A program made the position numbers and the translations under genes. From Micromonospora luteifusca (GTDB lineage: Bacteria > Actinomycetota > Actinomycetes > Mycobacteriales > Micromonosporaceae), in the NCBI RefSeq assembly GCF_016907275.1, contig NZ_JAFBBP010000001.1:3214001-3278000 (forward strand): 64,000 nucleotides of DNA, given 5' to 3'. Position 1 is the first letter of the stretch. The number at the start of each line of letters is the position of its first letter. The notes below the pieces were generated by a model. The model was not told the origin of the DNA. It saw only the letters and a list, made by a program, of their open reading frames with translations, and searched no databases. Shown here one piece after another: positions 21,247 to 30,284 of the stretch.

Positions 21247-22584
21247 ATGATCGAGTCACTGCTGGTCGCCAATCGGGGTGAGATCGCCCGCCGGATCATC
21301 CGTACCGCCAAGCGGCTCGGCATCCGCGCGATCGCGGTGTACTCGGAGGCCGACGCCGACCTGCCGTTCGTCGCCGAGGCGGACGAGGCGGTCCTGATCG
21401 GCCCGCCGAACCCGGCGCAGAGCTACCGCAACACCGAGGCGATCATCGCCGCCGCGAAGTCGACAGGTGCGCAGGCCATCCACCCCGGGTACGGCTTCCT
21501 GTCGGAGAACGCCGAGTTCGCCCGTACCGTCGAATCGAGCGGCCTGATCTGGGTCGGGCCCGGCGCGGACGCGATCAGCGCGATGGGCGACAAGATCAAT
21601 GCCCGGAACCTGATGGCCGCGGCCGGCGTTCCGGTCGCGGCCGGCACCGCCGACCCGGCCGCCGACCTGTCTGCGGCCGTGACGGCCGCTGCCGAGATCG
21701 GCTACCCGGTGATGGTCAAGGCCGCGGCCGGTGGCGGCGGCATGGGCATGGGCGTGGCCGTCGACGAGGCCGCACTGCGCACCGAGTACGACAAGGTGCG
21801 CACGTTCGCCGAGCGGATGTTCGGCGACGGCTCGGTGCTGATCGAGCGGTACTTCCCCCGGGTGCGCCACGTCGAGGTGCAGATCCTCGGCCTGGCCGAC
21901 GGACGGGTGGTGGCGCTCGGCGAGCGGGAGTGCTCGGTGCAGCGGCGCAACCAGAAGTTGGTCGAGGAGTCCCCGTCGCCGGCGGTGTCGCCGGAGCTGC
22001 GGTCCCGCCTCCTCGCGGCGGCGGTGCGTGCTGGTGAGGCGGTCGGCTACCGCAACGCGGGCACCGTGGAGTGCCTGCTCGACCCAGCCTCCGGTGAGTT
22101 CTTCTTCCTGGAGATGAACACGCGACTGCAGGTGGAGCACCCGGTGACCGAGTACGTCTACGGCGTCGACCTGGTCGAGGAGCAGTTGCGGGTGGCGGCC
22201 GGGTTGGCCCCGACCTTCGACCCGGACGCGCTGGTTGCGCGTGGGCACGCGATCGAGATGCGGATCAACGCGGAGGACCCGAAGCGCTTCTTCCCCGGCC
22301 CCGGCGTGATCAGGACCTGGGTGGAACCGACGGGTGACGGTGTCCGGGTGGACTCCGGCTACACCGAGGGCAACACCGTCACCCAGTTCTACGACAGCCT
22401 GTTGGCCAAGCTGATCATCAGCGGCGCCACCCGGGACGAGGTGCTCGAGCGCGCGAAGGCAGCGGTCGCCCAGTTCCAGATCGAGGGCCCGAAGAACAAC
22501 GTCCCCTTCTTCGCCGAGCTGCTGGACAACGCCGAGTTCCGCTCCGGCACCTACGACACAGGCATCGTCTCCCGAATGCGCTAA
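21247..22584 (+). CDS. Biotin carboxylase subunit of acyl-CoA carboxylase
   Basis: 445 residues: preATP-grasp domain (LLVANRGEIARRI at residues 5-17), ATP-grasp with the glycine-rich KAAAGGGGMGMG loop, EMNTRLQVEHPVTE catalytic stretch and biotin-carboxylase C-terminal domain. Carboxylates biotin using ATP and bicarbonate. Length equals E. coli AccC, and there is no C-terminal biotin carrier (no AMKM), unlike mycobacterial AccA1 or human MCCC1. GGGGAGG ribosome site before ATG. Neighbours suggest a methylcrotonyl-CoA carboxylase, but the substrate is set by the partner subunit. Confidence 0.92.
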   Translation: MIESLLVANRGEIARRIIRTAKRLGIRAIAVYSEADADLPFVAEADEAVLIGPPNPAQSYRNTEAIIAAAKSTGAQAIHPGYGFLSENAEFARTVESSGLIWVGPGADAISAMGDKINARNLMAAAGVPVAAGTADPAADLSAAVTAAAEIGYPVMVKAAAGGGGMGMGVAVDEAALRTEYDKVRTFAERMFGDGSVLIERYFPRVRHVEVQILGLADGRVVALGERECSVQRRNQKLVEESPSPAVSPELRSRLLAAAVRAGEAVGYRNAGTVECLLDPASGEFFFLEMNTRLQVEHPVTEYVYGVDLVEEQLRVAAGLAPTFDPDALVARGHAIEMRINAEDPKRFFPGPGVIRTWVEPTGDGVRVDSGYTEGNTVTQFYDSLLAKLIISGATRDEVLERAKAAVAQFQIEGPKNNVPFFAELLDNAEFRSGTYDTGIVSRMR

Positions 22585-22613
22585 CCCCACCCCCCCACCC
22601 GCCCCCGCGCCGG

Positions 22614-22669
22614 TGATCAAGAGGCTTGCGTCAGGATTCCGGCTGCGGATGACGCAAACCTCTTGATCA
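22614..22669. repeat. Intergenic palindromic element (REP-like)
   Basis: 20-base arms, 22614-22633 and 22650-22669, pair with one mismatch around a 16-base spacer; the outer arm reads TGATCAAGAGG. It follows a C-rich tract (22585-22610) behind the biotin carboxylase gene. A related element with the same outer sequence lies at 33312-33372. It may also act as a terminator. Confidence 0.75.
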
Positions 22670-22734
22670 ACAGGTGGGGTGGCATGCTGGGAGGACCCCC
22701 AGCACAGCACTACGTCACAGTGAGGTGACCCCTT

Positions 22735-23655
22735 ATGGCGGACCTGCCGGATTTCGTCTCCATTCGCGAGGTCGGGCCGCGCGACGGCTTGCAGAACGAG
22801 GACCCGATCCCGGCCGACGCCAAGGTGCGGCTGCTCGACGCGCTCTCCGCCACCGGCGTACGCCGGATCGAGGCGGTGTCGTTCGTGCATCCGCTGGCGA
22901 TTCCGCAGATGGCCGACGCCGACGACGTGTGGCAGCGAGCGGCGAAGGCCGACGGCGTGCGTTATTCGGCACTGGTGCCGAACACCCGGGGTGCCCAGCG
23001 GGCTCTCGCCGCCGGGTTCACCGAGATCGAAGTGGTCGTCTCGGCCAGCGACACGCACAACCGGCGCAACGTCAAGCGGTCCACCGACGAGTCACTCGAC
23101 GACATCGCGGAGCTGATCGACCTGTTGCACGGCGCTTCCGCGCGGGTCGAAGTGATCGTGGCGACCAGCTTCGGCTGCCCGTACGAGGGGGACATCGACC
23201 CACAGCGGGTGGCCGGGATCGTGGACCGGGTGGTCCGCGACGGCGCCGACCGGGTCGCGTTCGGCGACACCACCGGCATGGGCACGCCGCGCCGGGTCCG
23301 TGAGCTGCTGACCGCGGTCCGCGACCGCAACGCGCACGTCCCGGTCCTGCTGCACTTCCACAACACGCGGGGTACGGCGCTGGCCAACCTGTTGACCGCG
23401 CTGGAGTTGGGGGTGACCGAGTTCGACGCCAGCGTCGGTGGTCTGGGCGGCTGCCCGTACGCGCCGGGGGCGAGCGGCAACCTGGCCACCGAGGAGGCCG
23501 TGCACATGCTGCACGACATGGGCGTCGACACCGGCATCGACCTGGCGGCCCTCATCGAGGTGGCGGAGCTGGCCGAGGAGTTGCTCGGCAAGAAGCTCCC
23601 GTCCGGCGTGCTGCGCGCCGGCCCGCGGACCCGACTGACGCCGATGCCGAGCTGA
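22735..23655 (+). CDS. Hydroxymethylglutaryl-CoA lyase
   Basis: 306 residues, DRE-TIM metallolyase: REVGPRDGLQNE at residues 11-22 (metal and catalytic Arg/Asp), HFHNTRGTA (metal His pair) and the flexible-loop cysteine C240 in GGLGGCPYAPG. Cleaves 3-hydroxy-3-methylglutaryl-CoA to acetyl-CoA and acetoacetate, the last step of leucine catabolism. ATG at 22735 has GAGGTG upstream inside a GTCAC-N6-GTGAC repeat (22714-22729). Together with the carboxylase subunits and acyl-CoA dehydrogenase it defines the cluster. Confidence 0.95.
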   Translation: MADLPDFVSIREVGPRDGLQNEDPIPADAKVRLLDALSATGVRRIEAVSFVHPLAIPQMADADDVWQRAAKADGVRYSALVPNTRGAQRALAAGFTEIEVVVSASDTHNRRNVKRSTDESLDDIAELIDLLHGASARVEVIVATSFGCPYEGDIDPQRVAGIVDRVVRDGADRVAFGDTTGMGTPRRVRELLTAVRDRNAHVPVLLHFHNTRGTALANLLTALELGVTEFDASVGGLGGCPYAPGASGNLATEEAVHMLHDMGVDTGIDLAALIEVAELAEELLGKKLPSGVLRAGPRTRLTPMPS

Positions 23656-23672
23656 CCGCTGGGCAGACACGG

Positions 23673-23701
23673 GGAGGGGCCGGCGCCATGCCGGCCCCTC
23701 C
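23673..23701. terminator. Bidirectional hairpin terminator
   Basis: Perfect 12-bp stem, 23673-23684 with 23690-23701, around a 5-base loop. Located between the convergent HMG-CoA lyase and protease genes. Confidence 0.85.
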
Positions 23702-23716
23702 GACGTACCCGGTCGA

Positions 23717-24292
23717 TCAGCTCACGGAGGTGAGCATGCTCGGCCAGCTGTCGCGGAAGATGTCAGCCCCGGCGCGGTCCGTGCCACGCTCGGTGGCGAT
23801 GCGGGTGCCGGCGAAGAGGTTGCTCACCCGGTTCGCCTCGGCGGTGCTCGGGTACGGGTTGGTGCAGCTGGTGCCGGCGCTGCCACCGGACATCAGCAGC
23901 GAGCAGTTTCCGTTGTAGTTGTCCGGCAGGCCGAGGATGTGCCCGATCTCGTGGGTCACGATCCGCAGCGGGCTGTACTGCGCCGCCTGCTGGGTGTCGA
24001 TGTAGACCCGGCCGTTGCCGAGGCTGGTCCGCACGGCGTACGAGCCGCCGCCGGTGATCTGGTAGATCCGCAGGTTGGAGCCGCAGTTGGCGGAGAGCGT
24101 CAGGTTGCTGGTGGCGTTGTTCCAGATCGAGGCGGCCTGGCTGGCGGTGCCGGCGTAGCTGCCGGCCTGGCTGGTGTTGTAGCAGATGGTCATCGCGGCG
24201 GACGCGGGCGAGGGGTTGGCGACCGTGACGCCGAGGGTGGCACCTGCCGTCGCCACCAGGGCGACCGCGAACCGACTGAGTCGTGAGGTCAT
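23717..24292 (-). CDS. Secreted snapalysin-type zinc metalloprotease
   Basis: 191 residues. Signal peptide at residues 1-33 (MTSRLSRF, hydrophobic core, PASASA|A cleavage). Zinc site HEIGHILGLPD with H114, E115, H118 and D124: the third ligand is Asp, as in snapalysin (M7). Family enzymes are small secreted neutral proteases of actinomycetes. Start ATG 24292; the longer frame to 24343 lacks signal-peptide shape. A lone gene on the minus strand inside the plus-strand catabolic cluster, so probably an insertion into that locus. Confidence 0.88.
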   Translation of the reverse strand: MTSRLSRFAVALVATAGATLGVTVANPSPASAAMTICYNTSQAGSYAGTASQAASIWNNATSNLTLSANCGSNLRIYQITGGGSYAVRTSLGNGRVYIDTQQAAQYSPLRIVTHEIGHILGLPDNYNGNCSLLMSGGSAGTSCTNPYPSTAEANRVSNLFAGTRIATERGTDRAGADIFRDSWPSMLTSVS

Positions 24293-24422
24293 CGCTGACT
24301 CCAATCCGGGAGGAGGGGGTGCCAGGAGCCTAGCGACAAGCATTCACGTTTTTCAATGTCTTGCCCTGGGCTTCACCGTCTGGTTCGCTCATGGGTCGCC
24401 GACAGTCGCGCCGATGCGCTAG

Positions 24423-24436
24423 CCTAACGATCGTTC
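24423..24436. promoter_or_regulatory. Candidate operator upstream of the carboxyltransferase gene
   Basis: Contains the perfect 10-base palindrome AACGATCGTT (24426-24435) within CCTAAC-G-ATCGTTC, matching the element before the biotin carboxylase gene at 12 of 14 bases. Lies 25 bases before the GTG start. Proposed target of the cluster's TetR regulator. Confidence 0.5.
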
Positions 24437-24461
24437 AGGTCAGTATGGCGAGGGAGTCGGC

Positions 24462-25994
24462 GTGACGCTCGACAGTGAGGCGCTGGAGCAGCTGCGCAAG
24501 CGGGCCCGGTCCGGCGGCGCGGACAAGTACCACGCGGCCAACGCGGCCAAGGGCAAGCTCTTCGCCCGTGAGCGGGTCGCGCTCCTGGTCGACGAGGGCT
24601 CGTTCGTCGAGGACGGCCTCTACGCGAACGCGCTGGCCGAAGGGCTGCCCGCCGACGGGGTCGTCACCGGCACCGCCACGATCGACGGCCGCCAGGTCTG
24701 CCTGATGGCCAACGACTCCACCGTCAAGGCCGGCAGCTGGGGCGCTCGCACCGTCGAGAAGATCATCCGCATCATCGAGCGCGCGTACGGCGCCGGTGTG
24801 CCCATGGTCTACCTGGTCGACTCGGCCGGCGCCCGGATCACCGACCAGGTCGACCTCTTCCCCGGCCGGCGTGGCGCCGGAAAGATCTTCTGGAACCAGG
24901 TGCGCGCCTCGGGTTCCATTCCGCAGGTCTGCGCGTTGTTCGGTCCGAGCGCCGCCGGTGGGGCGTACATTCCGGCGTTCTGCGACGTGGTGGCCCTGGT
25001 CGACGGCAACGCCAGCATGTACCTCGGGTCCGACCGGATGGTCGAGATGGTCACCGGCGAGAAGACCACCCTGGAGGCGATGGGCGGGGCCAAGGTGCAC
25101 ACCGCCGAATCGGGCGTCGGGCACTTCCTCTGCAAGACCGAGGCCGACGCGCTCGACGTGGTGAAGACCTACCTGTCGTACCTGCCGGCGAACTGGACGC
25201 AAGCGCCGCCGACCGCGCCGGCGGTCGCCGCGCCCGCGAAGGCCGACCTGGCCGCGCTGGTGCCGGCCAGCGAGCGGCAGGCGTTCGACATGCGACGGTA
25301 CGTCAAGGGCCTGCTCGACGAGGGTTCGTTCTTCGAGATCCAGGCGCTCTGGGCCAAGGAGTTGACCATCGGCTTCGGCCGACTCGACGGCCAGGTCGTC
25401 GGTGTCATCGGCAACAACTCGATGTTCAAGGGTGGCGTGCTCTTCGTCGACTCGGCCGACAAGGCGACCCGGTTCGTGCAGCTGTGCGACGCGTTCAACG
25501 TGCCGCTGCTGTTCCTCAGCGACGTACCCGGCTTCATGGTCGGCAGCGCCGTGGAGAAGCAGGGCATCATCCGGCACGGCGCCAAGATGATCACCGCGAT
25601 CTCCGAGGCGACGGTGCCGAAGATCTGCGTTGTGGTGCGCAAGGCGTACGGCGCCGGCCTCTACGCGATGGCCGGCCCGGGCTTCGAGCCGGACGCCACC
25701 ATCGCGCTGCCCACCGCGAAGATCGCGGTGATGGGGGCCGAGGCTGCCGTGAACGCGGTCTACGCCAACAAGATCGCCGCCATTCCGGACGAAGCCGAGC
25801 GGGCCGCCTTCGTCGCCGCCAAGCGGGCCGAGTACGAGCAGGACATCGACGTGGTCCGGCTCGCCAGCGAGCTGGTGGTGGACGCCATCGTCGAGCCGCA
25901 CGACCTGCGCACCGAGTTGGTCCGTCGCTTCGCGGCCGCGCGTACGAAGGATCGGCACTTCTCCCGCCGTCGGCACGGCGTCACCCCGGTCTGA
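24462..25994 (+). CDS. Acyl-CoA carboxylase carboxyltransferase (beta) subunit
   Basis: 510 residues, two crotonase-like halves: the N-terminal acyl-CoA-binding half (LVDSAGARITDQVDLFPGRRG; GPSAAGGAYIPAF oxyanion region) and the C-terminal biotin-binding half (LFLSDVPGFMVG; RKAYGAGLYAM). Moves CO2 from carboxybiotin to an acyl-CoA. Neighbouring HMG-CoA lyase and acyl-CoA dehydrogenase point to methylcrotonyl-CoA as substrate, but propionyl-CoA or geranyl-CoA type cannot be ruled out. GTG start with GAGGGAG upstream. No biotin domain is fused. Confidence 0.92.
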   Translation: MTLDSEALEQLRKRARSGGADKYHAANAAKGKLFARERVALLVDEGSFVEDGLYANALAEGLPADGVVTGTATIDGRQVCLMANDSTVKAGSWGARTVEKIIRIIERAYGAGVPMVYLVDSAGARITDQVDLFPGRRGAGKIFWNQVRASGSIPQVCALFGPSAAGGAYIPAFCDVVALVDGNASMYLGSDRMVEMVTGEKTTLEAMGGAKVHTAESGVGHFLCKTEADALDVVKTYLSYLPANWTQAPPTAPAVAAPAKADLAALVPASERQAFDMRRYVKGLLDEGSFFEIQALWAKELTIGFGRLDGQVVGVIGNNSMFKGGVLFVDSADKATRFVQLCDAFNVPLLFLSDVPGFMVGSAVEKQGIIRHGAKMITAISEATVPKICVVVRKAYGAGLYAMAGPGFEPDATIALPTAKIAVMGAEAAVNAVYANKIAAIPDEAERAAFVAAKRAEYEQDIDVVRLASELVVDAIVEPHDLRTELVRRFAAARTKDRHFSRRRHGVTPV

Positions 25995-26071
25995 CCCTCG
26001 ACCCCGGCCCCCACAGCGACCCGTCCCGACGTCACGAGCGCCGGGCGGGACCGTCCTTACAGGAGGATGAG

Positions 26072-27220
26072 ATGGACTTCCGGCTCACCGACGAACAAGC
26101 GGCGCTGCGGGACAGCGTGCGGGACTTCGCGCGCGAGGTGGTCGCCCCGGTCATCGCCGAGCACTACGAGCAGCACACGTTCCCGTACGAGGTGATCCGG
26201 CAGATGGGCAAGATGGGCCTGTTCGGCCTGCCCTTCGGCGAGGAGCACGGCGGCATGGGCGGTGACTACTTCGCGCTCTGCCTGGCCCTGGAGGAGTTGG
26301 CCCGGGTCGACTCCAGCGTGGCCATCACGCTCGAGGCGGCGGTCTCGCTGGGCGCGATGCCGATCTACCGCTTCGGCACCGAGGAGCAGAAGGCAACGTG
26401 GCTGCCCAAGCTGCTCAGCGGTGAGGCGCTGGCCGGGTTCGGTCTCACCGAGCCGGGCACCGGCTCGGACGCCGCCGGCACCCAGACGCGGGCGGTGCTC
26501 GACGGCGACGAGTGGGTGATCAACGGGTCGAAGGCGTTCATCACCAACTCGGGGACCGACATCACGGCCATGGTGACCGTCACCGCGGTGACCGGCACCA
26601 ACCCGGACGGCTCCAAGGAGTTGTCGACCATCATCGTGCCGACCGGCACGCCCGGCTTCACCGTGGCGCCCGGCTACTCCAAGGTGGGGTGGACCGCTTC
26701 GGACACCCACGAGTTGACCTTCGACGACTGCCGGGTGCCGGCGGCCAACCTGCTCGGCGAGCGGGGCCGTGGCTTCGCCCAGTTCCTGCGGATCCTCGAC
26801 GAGGGTCGGATCGCCATCGCCGCACTGGCCGTCGGCCTCGCCCAGGGCTGCGTCGACGAGTCGATCAAATACGCGAAGGAGCGGCACGCCTTCGGCCGGC
26901 CGATCGGTGCCAACCAGGCCATCCAGTTCAAGATCGCGGACATGGAGCTGAAGGCACACACCGCCCGGTTGGCCTACTACGACGCTGCCGCCCGGATGCT
27001 GGCCGGCGAGCCGTTCAAGCGGCAGGCCGCCATCGCCAAGCTGCACGCCAGCACGATCGCGGTGGACAACGCCCGGGAGGCCACCCAGATCCACGGTGGG
27101 TACGGCTTCATGAACGAGTACCCGGTGGCCCGGTTCTGGCGGGATTCCAAGATCCTGGAGATCGGCGAGGGCACCAGCGAAGTGCAGCGCATGATCATCG
27201 CTCGTGATCTGGGCCTCTGA
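26072..27220 (+). CDS. Acyl-CoA dehydrogenase
   Basis: 382 residues, standard three-domain flavoprotein: FAD/substrate motif GFGLTEPGTGSDAAG, C-terminal QIHGGYGFMNEYPVAR and EIGEGTSEVQR. Catalytic base E349 sits in the NEYP position used by short/medium-chain and 2-methyl-branched enzymes; classical isovaleryl-CoA dehydrogenases use a different Glu. Context argues for a branched acyl-CoA. Electrons would go to an ETF encoded elsewhere. Strong AGGAGG ribosome site at 26061-26066; 77 bases behind the carboxyltransferase, likely the same operon. Confidence 0.93.
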   Translation: MDFRLTDEQAALRDSVRDFAREVVAPVIAEHYEQHTFPYEVIRQMGKMGLFGLPFGEEHGGMGGDYFALCLALEELARVDSSVAITLEAAVSLGAMPIYRFGTEEQKATWLPKLLSGEALAGFGLTEPGTGSDAAGTQTRAVLDGDEWVINGSKAFITNSGTDITAMVTVTAVTGTNPDGSKELSTIIVPTGTPGFTVAPGYSKVGWTASDTHELTFDDCRVPAANLLGERGRGFAQFLRILDEGRIAIAALAVGLAQGCVDESIKYAKERHAFGRPIGANQAIQFKIADMELKAHTARLAYYDAAARMLAGEPFKRQAAIAKLHASTIAVDNAREATQIHGGYGFMNEYPVARFWRDSKILEIGEGTSEVQRMIIARDLGL

Positions 27221-27353
27221 AGGTTCCGCCGAGCAAGCTGACTGACCGGCCCCGGCGGGGCTGTCCAGACGGCTGTCGGGTTTCGGCGAGCAGGCGTCGG
27301 TAGCCCGACGTTCGGCTGCCGTCGGTCGTAGTCGATCCGTACTCTTCGTGCCC

Positions 27354-30068
27354 ATGACTCCGGATCATGATCGGTCGCGGAGCCCGGCTGGTCGTACCGC
27401 CCTGCCGGAGCTGCTCCGCGGGCATCGACGCGCCGCGGGCCTGACCCAGGCCGAGCTGGCGTCGCGGGCCGGGGTGGGTGTGCGAACGGTGCGTGACCTG
27501 GAGCGTGGTCGGTCGGTCCGGCCGCAACGCACCACTGTCGAGTTGCTGGCCGCGGCGTTGGCGTTGACCGGCACCAAACGGGCGGTATTCCTGGCTGCAG
27601 CCCGCGGCTCGGCCGGTGCCGATTCATCCTGGCCGGACGCCACCTCGACGACGGCGCTCCCGGTCAGCGGCGCAACCGCGTCGGAATCCGCACCCGCCGA
27701 TCCGCCGGTCGTCCTTCCGCCGCCGGTCACGCTGGTCGGCCGAGATCGCGACCTCGCCGAGTTGGCCGGAATGCTGACCGCGGAGCGCGGGCCTCGTCTG
27801 GTGAGCCTGGTCGGCTTGGCCGGGGTCGGCAAGACCGCGCTGGCGCACGCGGTGGCGCACACGGTGGCCTTCGCCCATCCGGCCGGCGTCGCGGGGGTGC
27901 TGGTCGGCGAGGGCTCGGACGGTCCGGACGTGCTCGCTGCCTCGATGTCCGTACTCGGCGCGGCGCGGCTGCCGGACCTGGCGGCTCGGCTCGCCGGGCG
28001 GCCGGCGCTGCTGGTGATCGACGCCGTGGACCGCGCCCCCGTCCCGGCGGCCGCGGCGCTGCACCGCCTGACCGGTGCGCTGCCCTCGCTGCGGGTGTTG
28101 GTCACCGGGCGGCATCCGGTCGGGATAACCGGTGAGAGGGTCTGGCCGGTCGCGCCACTCGACGTGCCCCCGCCGGGCGCCGAAGGCTCCGGGGCGGCCA
28201 CGCTCGAATCGTGGCCGGCGGTCGCGTTGTTCACCTCCCGGCTCGCCCAGATCCGCCGCGAGCCGCCCACCCCCGAGGAGCTGCCAGCGCTCGCCGCGCT
28301 GGTTCGCCGGCTGGGAGGGTTGCCGCTGGCCATCGAGCTGATGGCCGCCCGGGGCCGACTCCTCGACCTCACCCAACTGCTCGACCGGTACGGCGACCGG
28401 GTGCTCGACCTCGCCACTACCGCCGATCCAGCGGTCCGCCTCGGTTGGGAAGCACCGGACGCGCTCACCCGTCGGGCGAGCGGCCCCGACACCACACCTG
28501 CGCCGGCGGCGGTCACGATCACCCTGCGTGAAGCGGTGGCGACCAGCTACCGATTGCTGGCACCGGAAGAGCGGGCCGCGCTGCGCCGGCTCGCCGTGTT
28601 CGGCAATCGCTGGTCGGTGGAGTTGGCCGAGGAGATGCTCGCCGACGAGGCGGACCGGGACGGCACGGTGGTGATCGACCCTGTTCCGCTGTTGGACCGG
28701 TTCGTCGAGCTCGGGCTGCTGAGCGTACGTGGCGCCGGCTCGTTCCGATTCCGGCTGCTCGACGCGGTCCGTGACTATGCCGTCGAGCAGGCGGCCGGCG
28801 GGGGCGAGTCGACCCGCATCCGACGTCGGCACGCGGAGGTGATCGCGCGCCTGGCGGCGCGGACCGCGACCGAACTGGTCGGCCCCCGGTCGTCTGAGGC
28901 GGTGCAACGGCTGGACGAGATGAGCAGTGACATCAGCTCGTCGCTGGTGCACGCGGCCACGGACGACCCGCTGATCGCGCTGCGGCTGGCAGCCTGCCTG
29001 ACCCGCTGGTGGCGGTTCCGTGGGCGCGACGTCGCCGGGCGGCAGTGGCTGCGGCGGCTGTTGGCGGACCCGCGGACCGCCGACGCCGATCCGGTCCTGC
29101 GTGGCTGGGCCGCTCTCGGGATTGCCCGGCTCGCGGTCGAGCACGGTGCGGGCGCCGAGGAACTGCCGGCGGCGCGTACGGCGTTGGATATTTTCCGGCA
29201 GGCCGGCGATGTCACCGGGGAGCTGGAGGCACGAGACGTACTCGGCACCCTGCTGCTCTCCGTCGGCCAGCAGGACGAGGCTCGCGAGCAGGCCGAGACG
29301 GTGCTGCGGATGGCCGCCCGCAATGGTCGAACCAGGGACCTGGCGGTGGCCCAGAACAGTCTCGCCTGGCATGAGATCCGGGTTGGCGACCTGGCGGCAG
29401 CCCGCCGCCGGCTCGCTGCGGCGGACCGGCTCGCTGCCGAGAGTGGGGAGCAGCGGCTCCGAGTGCTGGCCTGGGCCAATCGGGCCGAGGTCGCCCGCCT
29501 GGAGGGCTGGTACGCGGACGCCGTGGACCACGGCCGACGGGTCGTTGCGGCGTTGTCCGAGCTGGGTGATCCGGGGCTCCGCCGGCGGGTGCTCGGCAAA
29601 CTCGGGTTGGCGCTCGCTCAGGACGGGCGTGGTGCCGAGGCCGCCGAGGTGCTCACCGAGCTGCGCGCGGGGGCCGCCGAGGCCGTATCGGTGCGAGCGC
29701 CGGCTCGGCCGGCCGTCGCACCGCGACCGCGCTCGGAGGACGTCGCGCTGTCCTCGGGTGGGGCGGAGGCAGGGCTCTGTGCGTTGATTGAGGGGAATCT
29801 GGCGCTGCACCAGGGTGACCGGGAGTTGGCCGCCGAGTGGTTCGCCGCCGCCGCCGACGACGCGGGTCAGGATCGCAGAGACGTGGTGGAGGCCCTGGTG
29901 GGACTGGCCGCGAGCACCGCGAACCCGGCCGTCCTCGACCGGCTGGAGCGGGTCTGTCAGGAGAACGACATTCGGCTGCTGCCGCAGGAGTCGGGGCTGC
30001 TCTACGCGTTGACCGCCGCTCGGGGTGGGCCGGAAGGACGGCAGCCGCGACAGGCTGGGGTGTCGTGA
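27354..30068 (+). CDS. HTH - STAND NTPase - TPR transcriptional regulator
   Basis: 904 residues. N-terminal XRE-type HTH (residues about 17-70; TQAELASRAGVGVRTVRDLERG), then an NB-ARC-like NTPase with Walker A GLAGVGKT at 154-161 (K160) and a Walker B-like LLVIDAVD, a winged-helix linker (EERAALRRLAVFG) and a long Ala/Arg/Glu-rich C-terminal half of TPR-like helices. The build is that of AfsR/MalT-type signal-integrating regulators without the SARP domain. Start ATG 27354; a GTG two codons earlier is possible, and a TACTCT -10-like element suggests a leaderless or near-leaderless message. Target unknown. Confidence 0.85.
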   Translation: MTPDHDRSRSPAGRTALPELLRGHRRAAGLTQAELASRAGVGVRTVRDLERGRSVRPQRTTVELLAAALALTGTKRAVFLAAARGSAGADSSWPDATSTTALPVSGATASESAPADPPVVLPPPVTLVGRDRDLAELAGMLTAERGPRLVSLVGLAGVGKTALAHAVAHTVAFAHPAGVAGVLVGEGSDGPDVLAASMSVLGAARLPDLAARLAGRPALLVIDAVDRAPVPAAAALHRLTGALPSLRVLVTGRHPVGITGERVWPVAPLDVPPPGAEGSGAATLESWPAVALFTSRLAQIRREPPTPEELPALAALVRRLGGLPLAIELMAARGRLLDLTQLLDRYGDRVLDLATTADPAVRLGWEAPDALTRRASGPDTTPAPAAVTITLREAVATSYRLLAPEERAALRRLAVFGNRWSVELAEEMLADEADRDGTVVIDPVPLLDRFVELGLLSVRGAGSFRFRLLDAVRDYAVEQAAGGGESTRIRRRHAEVIARLAARTATELVGPRSSEAVQRLDEMSSDISSSLVHAATDDPLIALRLAACLTRWWRFRGRDVAGRQWLRRLLADPRTADADPVLRGWAALGIARLAVEHGAGAEELPAARTALDIFRQAGDVTGELEARDVLGTLLLSVGQQDEAREQAETVLRMAARNGRTRDLAVAQNSLAWHEIRVGDLAAARRRLAAADRLAAESGEQRLRVLAWANRAEVARLEGWYADAVDHGRRVVAALSELGDPGLRRRVLGKLGLALAQDGRGAEAAEVLTELRAGAAEAVSVRAPARPAVAPRPRSEDVALSSGGAEAGLCALIEGNLALHQGDRELAAEWFAAAADDAGQDRRDVVEALVGLAASTANPAVLDRLERVCQENDIRLLPQESGLLYALTAARGGPEGRQPRQAGVS

Positions 30069-30182
30069 ACGACCCTGGGGATGTCGGCGTCGGGGAGAGT
30101 GGCGCGGGCGAAGAGCCCCCTTGGTGCTACCCCTCGCTGTCCGCCCGCGCCGTCACCCCCCGGTGATCCCCGGTGAAGGAAG

Positions 30183-30205
30183 CCTGCCACCGCTACGGCG
30201 GCAGG
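30183..30205 (+). terminator. Hairpin after the NTPase regulator gene
   Basis: CCTGCC/GGCAGG outer stem with an inner CCG/CGG pair around CTA and one A-C mismatch. Lies in the 216-base gap between this gene and the convergent MarR gene; nothing else recognisable was seen in that gap. Confidence 0.45.
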
Positions 30206-30284
30206 AAGTCGGGTTAGACCGAATCCTCCGGCTTGGCCGGGCCAGTTCTGCCGGTCTTTCTGCCGGTCCTGCCACGTACGGCGC

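Noticed and set aside
21256..23058. 600-codon minus-strand frame opposite the biotin carboxylase gene
   Set aside because: Antisense frame typical of high-GC coding DNA; low-complexity His/Arg/Gly product and no ribosome site.
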